The translations under genes were made by a program, and so were the position numbers. A stretch of 5,316 bases of DNA. Origin: Bacillota bacterium. GTDB taxonomy: Bacteria > Bacillota > Bacilli > Alicyclobacillales > SLC66. The stretch covers positions 1 through 5,316 of the forward strand of contig JAKACU010000130.1 of NCBI GenBank assembly GCA_021821185.1, in the 5' to 3' direction. This document shows positions 1 to 5,136 of this stretch, in pieces (the stretch's first letter is position 1; each line of letters opens with the position of its first letter). The notes below the pieces were generated by a model. That model made no database searches, had not been told where the DNA came from, and saw only the letters and a list, made by a program, of their open reading frames with translations.

Positions 1-2
1 TC

Positions 3-992
3 GAAGTGGTGCTCACTATCCTATTGATCTGGTATCTTAATCCAGGGTTTTCCTGGATGATTATCTACCCTGCAACTCTTTTGTCGAGCCGATCATCGAT
101 TAAGCGGACGATACAAGGGACACTTCTACTATTTTTTGTGGTGGGTAGCACCGCGTTGCTCTGGTCAATCATGACCTCCACGTCGCTTATAAGTACTGGA
201 TATATCGAACTGCTGGGCACAGTCTGTGTCATAACCGTTATCGCGTCAGTCGGCGTCTTTTGGCAGCGCAGCATTGTGGAGACAAACAGAAAGCTGGAGG
301 CTGCTGCAAAGGAAATTGAGCGATTGACAAAAATCGCGGAACGGGATCGCATTAGTCAGGACCTTCATGATGTGATGGGCCATGAATTATCCCTTATTGC
401 GCTCAAATCGCAACTTGTGATTCGTTTGATTGATCGTGATCGTGATCGTGATCGGGACCAGGCGATCCAGGAAGCCAAAGACATCGAGACAGCTTCCAGA
501 CTCGCTTTATCCCGCGTTCGTGATTATGTCTCAAACATACGACAACCGGATTTCAAGGAGGAGTGGGATGCGGCCCTTCGCGCTTTGCAAACAGCCAATG
601 TCTGTGTAGATGCTCGCTATGACTCACAGCAAGGGTTATACTCCGCTGCCATGCAAGCCCTAGCCATGTGCCTGCGCGAATCAATTACCAATTTGGTGCG
701 TCACAGTCATGCCACACAAGCCTTCTTGCACTGGGGCGCCTGTGATGAGGGTATGCTGTTGTTGCTTGCGGACAACGGCATTGGCATCAACCACCGTCCG
801 GAAGGGACAAGTGCAGAGTTGGGACATGGCCTCCCCGGGATGCTCTCTCGTATCGCTGCCGTGAATGGGCAAGCCCATATTTGGTCAAATGGACGCTGGA
901 TCAGTCAAAATGTGCCAGCGTTTTTGGCACGCGTTCCATTGCCTGGGCCGTTTGCTCAGGGCACGACAATCTGTTTTATCGTTACATTGTAG
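3..992 (+). CDS. DesK-like sensor histidine kinase, 5' end cut by window edge
   Basis: This is a membrane sensor kinase that would autophosphorylate a histidine and pass the phosphate to the regulator encoded just downstream. The frame is open to the window edge and no ribosome site is visible, so the N-terminus is probably missing. The GTG at 6 is only the first possible start and is used for numbering here. At least three hydrophobic segments are visible, at about residues 1-26, 36-55 and 66-85, followed by a linker helix. The HisKA_3 domain carries the motif DLHDVMGHELS with phospho-acceptor His121. The HATPase_c domain shows the N box (ESITN, Asn229), the D box (DNGIGI, Asp256) and the G box (GHGLPGM, 273-279). 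Two things are odd: an Asp-Arg run at 143-151 in the turn of the phosphotransfer hairpin, and about 20 extra residues (297-318) before the final GTTICFIV strand. The resemblance to DesK is strong in the catalytic half. The signal sensed is not shown by the sequence. Confidence 0.93.
   Translation, partial: EVVLTILLIWYLNPGFSWMIIYPATLLSSRSSIKRTIQGTLLLFFVVGSTALLWSIMTSTSLISTGYIELLGTVCVITVIASVGVFWQRSIVETNRKLEAAAKEIERLTKIAERDRISQDLHDVMGHELSLIALKSQLVIRLIDRDRDRDRDQAIQEAKDIETASRLALSRVRDYVSNIRQPDFKEEWDAALRALQTANVCVDARYDSQQGLYSAAMQALAMCLRESITNLVRHSHATQAFLHWGACDEGMLLLLADNGIGINHRPEGTSAELGHGLPGMLSRIAAVNGQAHIWSNGRWISQNVPAFLARVPLPGPFAQGTTICFIVTL
432..458 (+). repeat. GATCGT hexamer tandem repeat inside the kinase gene
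   Basis: Three perfect GATCGT units (432-449) are followed by GATCGG and GAC. They are in frame, so they encode alternating Asp and Arg (residues 143-151 of the kinase). As I recall the B. subtilis DesK sequence, five residues (YKDPE) lie between the flanking Leu-Ile and Gln-Ala; here there are nine. The extra four residues equal two hexamer units, which suggests slippage expansion. Changes by whole units would keep the reading frame. Confidence 0.85.
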
Positions 993-1012
993 AGGCGCTT
1001 CATATAAGGAAT

Positions 1013-1019
1013 GGGGGAG
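1013..1019 (+). promoter_or_regulatory. Ribosome binding site deciding the TTG start of the response regulator
   Basis: GGGGGAG lies 7 nt before the TTG at 1027. No ATG or GTG in this frame is nearby. The longer open frame, from 865, runs inside the kinase gene and lacks homology there. The TTG start gives the canonical receiver beginning (M-I-R-V-L-I-A-E-D) and places the phospho-acceptor at Asp54. Confidence 0.8.
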
Positions 1020-1026
1020 AGGTCGA

Positions 1027-1629
1027 TTGATACGGGTCCTGATTGCTGAAGATCAAAAGCTTGTACTTGCTGCTTTATCGTCGCTTTTATCGATGGAAGA
1101 CGATATTCTCGTCGTTGCCAATGCGTCTGATGGACAGATGGCTGTGGAGCTAGCCTTACAGCACCGACCGGACGTTGCCTTGATTGATATTGAGATGCCA
1201 AAACAAAGCGGTCTTGATGTTGTCAAACAACTGACAAACCAGTTGCCAACATGTCGTTGCCTGATTGTGACCACTTTTGCACGCGCAGGGTATTTACAAA
1301 GAGCCGTGCGGTCCGGCGCGTACGGGTATATTCTTAAGGATGCTGATGTATCCGAGATAGCCGCGGCCATCAAAACGATATACCATGGCGGGAAAGTCAT
1401 GGATCCACAGTTGATGATCGAAGCGATGGCGTCCCCCAGCCCGCTTTTGCAAAGAGAGAGCGAGTTGTTGACCCTTGCAAGCCAAGGACTCTCCACGAAA
1501 GAAATGGCCTCAACCCTGCATTTATCCGAAGGAACCGTGCGTAATTATCTTTCAGAAATCATGTCAAAATTAGGAGTGGCATCAAGACAGGCTGCCATCG
1601 ATTATGCAAGACAAAGCGGGTGGATATGA
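1027..1629 (+). CDS. DesR-like NarL/LuxR-family response regulator
   Basis: This is a DNA-binding response regulator of 200 residues, the normal length for the DesR/LiaR group, and the likely phosphorylation partner of the kinase encoded upstream. The receiver domain (about 2-118) has acidic pocket residues Glu8 and Asp9, phospho-acceptor Asp54 (in LIDIEMP), the switch pair Thr82/Thr83 (VTTFARAGY) and conserved Lys104 (YILKDA). A linker leads to a LuxR-type helix-turn-helix at about 138-197, with recognition segment LSEGTVRNYLSEIMSKLGV. It ends in SGWI, close to the KGWF end of DesR. The TTFAR-GY motif and the spacing match DesR very closely. DesR activates a membrane desaturase gene in B. 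subtilis, but no desaturase lies in this window, so the target here is unknown. The gap from the kinase stop is 34 nt with no evident promoter, so the two genes are probably cotranscribed. Confidence 0.94.
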   Translation: MIRVLIAEDQKLVLAALSSLLSMEDDILVVANASDGQMAVELALQHRPDVALIDIEMPKQSGLDVVKQLTNQLPTCRCLIVTTFARAGYLQRAVRSGAYGYILKDADVSEIAAAIKTIYHGGKVMDPQLMIEAMASPSPLLQRESELLTLASQGLSTKEMASTLHLSEGTVRNYLSEIMSKLGVASRQAAIDYARQSGWI

Positions 1630-1656
1630 GCCGAAGACAAAATCCATGGTTGGGTT

Positions 1657-1699
1657 GCCAGGGATCACAGGGTGCCGTGACTATCCTCTAATCCCTGGC
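1657..1699. terminator. Stem-loop between convergent genes, possible bidirectional terminator
   Basis: A perfect 9-bp inverted repeat has arms GCCAGGGAT (1657-1665) and ATCCCTGGC (1691-1699) around a 25-nt loop. It fills the 77-nt gap between the response regulator stop (1629) and the aminotransferase stop (1707). The position suits a shared terminator for convergent transcripts. Neither side has a proper T-run and the loop is large, so it is not a textbook intrinsic terminator. Confidence 0.4.
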
Positions 1700-1706
1700 G
1701 CGCACT

Positions 1707-3080
1707 TTAGGATTTGTACGGATGGGAAGAACTGTACGTGGCAAGCACCTTGCTCAGAGAGGAACAGATATGATCAATTTCTTCCCGGGAAATGATCAGC
1801 GCGGGCGCGATGGTGAGTACGTTATTCAACCCTGCTACCGTATCTCCGTTTTTGCTAATAATCACGCCGTGTTCTTTGCAGGCTGAAACGATACTTTGTA
1901 CATCATCGACGGGCAAGGGTTCTTTTGTCTGTCGATCCTGAACCAATTCAATTCCAGCCATGAGTCCCAGGCCGCGCACATCCCCGACAATGGGATATTC
2001 GTACAGTTCTTGCAAGCGTTCCAGCAAATAGTGTCCCATATCCTCAGACCGTCTGACAAGATCCATTTCCTCAAAGATCGCCAGATTCTCTAAAGCGGCC
2101 GCACAGCTAGCCGGATGTCCGCCAAACGTATTGACGTGGCGAAACCGGTCGCTCGGTCCAGCGGCTTCAAGAAAAATGTCGTACAAATCGTGTTTCACAG
2201 CCGTTGCCGACAGCGGCAGATACCCGCTTGTCAAGCCCTTAGCCATTGTTACGATATCAGGCTGCACCTTGGTGTGTTGAAAACCAAATTTGCGGCCCGT
2301 GCGGCCGAACCCGCAAATCACCTCATCGACAATGAGCAAGACACCATAGCGCTGGCAAACCTCTGCCACCAGTTCCAGGTAGTTGTCCGGTGGAATTAAC
2401 AGACCGCCTCCGGTGATGATAGGTTCTAAGATAAAGGCGGCAATCGTCTCAGGACCTTCCCACACAATCGTCTTTTCCAAATCCCGTGCGCACTGTTTGG
2501 CATACGCATCTGGGAGTTTACCGTCCGCTTCACGATACATATCCGGTGGATGGATATGGATAAAGCCTGGTGCCAGCGGTTCGTAAGCGTATTTTCTTTG
2601 GTGTTGGCCTGTTGCGCTTAATGCTCCCATCGTGGCTCCGTGATAAGCTCTGTACCGGGAAATGATCTTATAACGTGATCCTTCCTTGCGCAAAGCGTGA
2701 TATTGACGGGCAATTTTAAACGCTGCTTCATTGGCTTCTGATCCGCTGTTGCTAAAAAAGATGTGATAGGGATAGCCCAGCCACTGATTCAACTTTTCAG
2801 ACAACAACGTTGCAGGAATGTGTGCGGCTGATAAAGGGTAATAAGGCAGTTCAACCATTTGCTCATACGCCTTTCTGGCGATGCGCTCCTGCCCGTAGCC
2901 TACACTTACACACCATAAGCCTGCCATGGCGTCCAGATACGTCCGTCCGTCTACATCGGTCACATAAACCCCATGCGCTTCTTTTACCATGAACGTATCT
3001 GTTTTTGTAGGTCCAAATGCATGCCACATGTATTTGCGATCTGTTTTTTGCAGATCGGTCTCTGACAGAGTTTCATACAT
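1707..3080 (-). CDS. Class III PLP-dependent omega-aminotransferase, taurine:pyruvate aminotransferase-like
   Basis: This cytosolic transaminase would move a terminal amino group, probably to pyruvate, and leave an aldehyde. Counted from the ATG at 3080 it has 457 residues, normal for the family. An upstream in-frame TTG at 3083 would add one Met. Counting from that TTG, the fold-type I landmarks are GLWCVSVGYG (substrate-pocket Trp57), the PLP phosphate-binding SNSGSEANEAA (111-121), RAYHG (145-149, Tyr147 stacking on PLP), VDEVICGFGRTG with Asp253 contacting the pyridine nitrogen, and Schiff-base Lys282 in MAKGLTSGY. The stretch around 141-183 (SRYRAYHGATMGA ... EPLAPGFIH ... HPPDMYR) is close to taurine:pyruvate aminotransferase (Tpa) as I remember it. 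Related enzymes using beta-alanine or other omega-amines cannot be excluded. It is the second gene of an operon whose first gene encodes an aldehyde dehydrogenase, which fits product removal. The enzyme class is secure; the substrate is an inference. Confidence 0.93.
   Translation of the reverse strand: MYETLSETDLQKTDRKYMWHAFGPTKTDTFMVKEAHGVYVTDVDGRTYLDAMAGLWCVSVGYGQERIARKAYEQMVELPYYPLSAAHIPATLLSEKLNQWLGYPYHIFFSNSGSEANEAAFKIARQYHALRKEGSRYKIISRYRAYHGATMGALSATGQHQRKYAYEPLAPGFIHIHPPDMYREADGKLPDAYAKQCARDLEKTIVWEGPETIAAFILEPIITGGGLLIPPDNYLELVAEVCQRYGVLLIVDEVICGFGRTGRKFGFQHTKVQPDIVTMAKGLTSGYLPLSATAVKHDLYDIFLEAAGPSDRFRHVNTFGGHPASCAAALENLAIFEEMDLVRRSEDMGHYLLERLQELYEYPIVGDVRGLGLMAGIELVQDRQTKEPLPVDDVQSIVSACKEHGVIISKNGDTVAGLNNVLTIAPALIISREEIDHICSSLSKVLATYSSSHPYKS
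3037..3057 (-). repeat. Small inverted repeat just inside the aminotransferase start
   Basis: Arms CGATCTG (3037-3043) and CAGATCG (3051-3057) are perfectly complementary over 7 bp around a 7-nt loop containing a run of six T (A in the mRNA). In the transcript the hairpin begins about 23 nt after the start codon, in codons for T-D-L-Q-K-T-D-R. It may be chance, or it may modulate translation of the second gene. Confidence 0.5.
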
Positions 3081-4521
3081 CAAGGGTATCCACTCCTTGG
3101 TGAAGTATTGTAATGACTTTTTGTGTTGTCATCGATTCAATCGATGCCCTGGCACCTTCTTTACCGATGCCGCTGTACTTCAAACCGCCATAGGGCATTG
3201 AGTCGGGTCTTGCGGTCGATGATTGATTGATGTTCACGCTGCCGTACTCTAAAGCCCGAGCAATGGCTAAGGCCACCTGCAAATTGTTCGTAAAGACTCC
3301 AGCTTGCAGACCAAATTGACTGTCATTGCAAAGGCGCACCACTTCAGCCACCGACCGATAGGGAACAAGGCTGACCACGGGACCGAATGCTTCCTCGCAC
3401 ACGACGCTCATATCGTTTGTCACATGGGTCAGGACGATAGGCTTTAGTCGGTTTTTGTCACGGGTGATCTCCGTATGGGCTATGGCGCCTTTTGCAACAG
3501 CTTCTTGCACCCAGGTTTGTACCCGTATAGCCGCTTGTTCTGAGATAAGCGGCCCGATATCCGTCGTCTCATCCAGAGGGTCTCCCATTTTTAGCGCTTT
3601 CACTTTGGCTACAAAACGTTCCGTAAAGGCTTCATAGATATCTTCATGGACATAGATACGCTGTGCGGACACGCAGACTTGTCCTGCAAAGGAAAAGGCT
3701 GCTTTAACAAGCGACTCTACGGTAAGAGCGAGATCCGCATCGTGATGCACGATATTGGGGGCGTTTGACCCCAATTCTAAAATAATCGGTCGAAGCCCCG
3801 TTTGTTGCTTTAAGATTTGTCCGACTTGTACGCTGCCGGTAAATGTGTATAGGTTAATGTCAGGATTTATAAAGAGTTCGTGACCCACATGCGGCCCGCC
3901 AAGAACAACGCTGAGGTATCCGCTTGGCAGCCCCGCTTCAAGCAAAAGATCCGCCAGCAAGCTGACTGACATGGGAGTCTGATCCGCGGGCTTTACGACG
4001 ACAGCATTGCCTGCAGCAAGCGCGGGGGCAATTTTCAATGCGGAAATATTTATAGGAAAATTAAAGGGCGTGATGGCACATACGACGCCGACAGGTTCAC
4101 GAATGGTCATACTGACCACGCGCTGTCCTGACATAGGTTCTTGTTCTTCTGTATAACCTTGAATCCGAGCGGCTTCTTCTGATGCCATACGAAAATTGAG
4201 TCGGGCACGATGAACTTCCAGTCTGGCATCGCGCAGCGGTTTGCCTGTCTCAAGGCATAGGGTGCGGGCAATCTCTTCAATACGCTGTTCCATTAATTCT
4301 GAAGTTTTCAGCAGTATGGACGCTCGCGTCCTCGGGGTAAGCGGCTTGCTTGCCGCCTCTTTTGCAGCAGCCACCGCTTGCGCGACTTCATCACTGCTTG
4401 GCTCTGCATACTCAAAGACAACTTCGCCATTCCATGGATTGTAAATCGGTATAACAGCAACGTCATTACGCCTTTTCATTTTCCATACACCGTTAAGCAT
4501 ATAACTTCTTACTTCTTCCAT
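3073..4521 (-). CDS. NAD(P)-dependent aldehyde dehydrogenase, lactaldehyde/sulfolactaldehyde/phosphonoacetaldehyde dehydrogenase-like
   Basis: This cytosolic enzyme oxidises an aldehyde to its acid with NAD(P)+. From the chosen ATG it has 482 residues, usual for the superfamily. Active-site landmarks are TPFNFP with oxyanion-hole Asn154, VVVKPA with Lys177, FTGSVQVG (Rossmann turn, 227-234), general-base Glu249 in LELGSNAP, nucleophile Cys283 in FAGQVCVS, and EEAFGP with Glu377 holding the nicotinamide ribose. All are intact, so it should be active. The LELGSNAP version points to the lactaldehyde-like subgroup, not to methylmalonate-semialdehyde dehydrogenases. The open frame extends 19 codons further to 4578, but the upstream ATG codons lack a ribosome site, and the typical N-terminal MLNGVW motif begins seven residues into the shorter form. 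It overlaps the aminotransferase by 8 nt (ATGTATGA), implying translational coupling. The natural aldehyde is probably the product of that transaminase. Confidence 0.94.
   Translation of the reverse strand: MEEVRSYMLNGVWKMKRRNDVAVIPIYNPWNGEVVFEYAEPSSDEVAQAVAAAKEAASKPLTPRTRASILLKTSELMEQRIEEIARTLCLETGKPLRDARLEVHRARLNFRMASEEAARIQGYTEEQEPMSGQRVVSMTIREPVGVVCAITPFNFPINISALKIAPALAAGNAVVVKPADQTPMSVSLLADLLLEAGLPSGYLSVVLGGPHVGHELFINPDINLYTFTGSVQVGQILKQQTGLRPIILELGSNAPNIVHHDADLALTVESLVKAAFSFAGQVCVSAQRIYVHEDIYEAFTERFVAKVKALKMGDPLDETTDIGPLISEQAAIRVQTWVQEAVAKGAIAHTEITRDKNRLKPIVLTHVTNDMSVVCEEAFGPVVSLVPYRSVAEVVRLCNDSQFGLQAGVFTNNLQVALAIARALEYGSVNINQSSTARPDSMPYGGLKYSGIGKEGARASIESMTTQKVITILHQGVDTLDV
3093..3098 (-). 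promoter_or_regulatory. Ribosome binding site of the aminotransferase inside the dehydrogenase gene
   Basis: AAGGAG, read on the - strand, lies in the last codons of the dehydrogenase gene. It is 9 nt before TTG (3083) and 12 nt before the adjacent ATG (3080). Spacing favours TTG and codon strength favours ATG. The two choices differ by one residue. Confidence 0.7.
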
Positions 4522-4535
4522 TATTGTTCTTGGCA

Positions 4536-4540
4536 CCTCC
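4536..4540 (-). promoter_or_regulatory. Ribosome binding site of the aldehyde dehydrogenase
   Basis: GGAGG (continuing GGAGGTG) on the - strand lies 14 nt before the ATG at 4521, or 12 nt counted from the end of GGAGGTG. The gap is longer than the usual 7-9 nt, but no better start codon sits between them. The next downstream ATG (codon 8) has only a weak AAGAAG in front of it. This site decides the start over the longer open frame. Confidence 0.65.
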
Positions 4541-4610
4541 GTTAGAAGTAGGCTCATGTCAGCCAGAATAAACCACAAAACTTAATGTTGACTTAAGATT
4601 GACCAGAAAG

Positions 4611-4638
4611 TTGGTCCAGCAGACGAGTGTGGTATGAT
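4611..4638 (+). promoter_or_regulatory. Probable sigma-A extended -10 promoter of the DUF420 gene
   Basis: The -10 is TATGAT (4633-4638), preceded by TG-G (4630-4632), the extended -10 element. A weak -35, TTGGTC (4611-4616), stands 16 nt upstream. Transcription would begin near 4645, leaving a leader of about 19 nt that contains the ribosome site AAGGGGG (4651-4657). The -35 lies within one arm of a palindrome (4601-4616), so a bound regulator could block it. Confidence 0.6.
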
Positions 4639-4663
4639 GATAGCATTCGAAAGGGGGTCGCCA

Positions 4664-5128
4664 ATGGCGTCTGTATGGGCTTTGATCAATGAGCTTTTCA
4701 TGATGGCCAGTGCGCTTTTTGCCGCTGTCGGTTGGTATCAAATAAGACGCAAAGATGTGCACCGCCATCGCCGCATGATGATACTTGCGGCATCACTCGG
4801 TGCTGCTTTTTTTGTCAGTTATGCCTTGGGGACCTTACTTGTTGGTGACAGTAGTTTTGGCGGTCCAAAAAGTGTTGCCATGCTGTATCAAGTCATTTTG
4901 CAAATTCACGTCATGCTGGCCACCATTGCGGCTGTTATGGGAGTCATTACTATTATTCTTGCCGCGCGCAGACGGTTTCGTCTTCATCGCAAAATCGCTC
5001 CATGGACGGCGGTGTTCTGGTTTGTCTCAGCCGGCACCGGGCTTATCGTCTATCTCATGCTGTTTGTGATATTTCCGCCAGGCCCCACGGTCGGCAATGT
5101 GCTTCATCTGATTACGTCAGGACATTAA
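4664..5128 (+). CDS. DUF420 family four-helix membrane protein (YozB/CtaM-like)
   Basis: This is an integral membrane protein of 154 residues, typical for DUF420. Four hydrophobic segments lie at about 4-25, 38-60, 74-100 and 113-137. Conserved-looking motifs are the His33/His35 cluster with Met38 before helix 2, SFGGP (64-68) between helices 2 and 3, His82 in helix 3, and LHRKIAPWT (His108) before helix 4. This pattern is that of B. subtilis YozB and its relatives. As I recall, the S. aureus homologue CtaM is needed for maturation of the aa3-type menaquinol oxidase, so a role in respiratory oxidase assembly is possible, though no cta gene is in view. The start at 4664 is chosen over the ATG at 4634 because AAGGGGG stands 6 nt before it and the -10 element overlaps 4634. 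It is transcribed away from the dehydrogenase operon, apparently alone. Confidence 0.88.
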   Translation: MASVWALINELFMMASALFAAVGWYQIRRKDVHRHRRMMILAASLGAAFFVSYALGTLLVGDSSFGGPKSVAMLYQVILQIHVMLATIAAVMGVITIILAARRRFRLHRKIAPWTAVFWFVSAGTGLIVYLMLFVIFPPGPTVGNVLHLITSGH

Positions 5129-5136
5129 TCATCGTT

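Larger units (their letters stand above)
4522..4663. promoter_or_regulatory. Divergent control region with TTGACY-like repeats and two palindromes
   Basis: This 142-nt gap separates the leftward dehydrogenase/aminotransferase operon from the rightward DUF420 gene. It contains TTGACT (4588-4593), TTGACC (4599-4604) and TTGGTC (4611-4616). The first two are exact N5-spaced direct repeats (11-bp period) and the third is 12 bp on. Overlapping these are CTTAA-N7-TTAAG (4581-4597) and GACCA-N6-TGGTC (4601-4616). Such an arrangement suits a transcription factor controlling one or both directions. For the leftward operon I see only weak -10 candidates (TGGTTTATT or TATTCT, read on the - strand at about 4565-4575), with no acceptable -35. 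Confidence 0.5.

Noticed and set aside
432..458. GATCGT repeats as a protein-binding array or methylation cluster
   Set aside because: The repeats are few, in frame and inside a coding region. A coding-slippage explanation is simpler, although GATC sites are present.
865..1026. N-terminal extension of the response regulator frame back into the kinase gene
   Set aside because: It overlaps the kinase's conserved G box and C-terminus in another frame, has no receiver homology, and a good ribosome site precedes the TTG at 1027.
1053..1496. 147-codon open frame on the - strand
   Set aside because: It lies fully antisense to the response regulator, shows no recognisable motif, and is a shadow of codon bias.
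1604..1795. 63-codon open frame on the + strand across the convergent gap
   Set aside because: It overlaps the ends of two solid genes, has no ribosome site, and contains the stem-loop.
4522..4578. 19-residue N-terminal extension of the dehydrogenase
   Set aside because: Its ATG codons (4578 and 4557) lack ribosome sites. The GGAGG lies inside this stretch, and family members begin near the MLNGVW motif.
4634..4663. Upstream ATG codons for the DUF420 protein
   Set aside because: The ATG at 4634 lies inside the -10 element, and the ribosome site AAGGGGG fits only the ATG at 4664.
4559..4768. 69-codon open frame on the - strand over the divergent gap
   Set aside because: It overlaps the DUF420 promoter and coding start, and no family features are visible.
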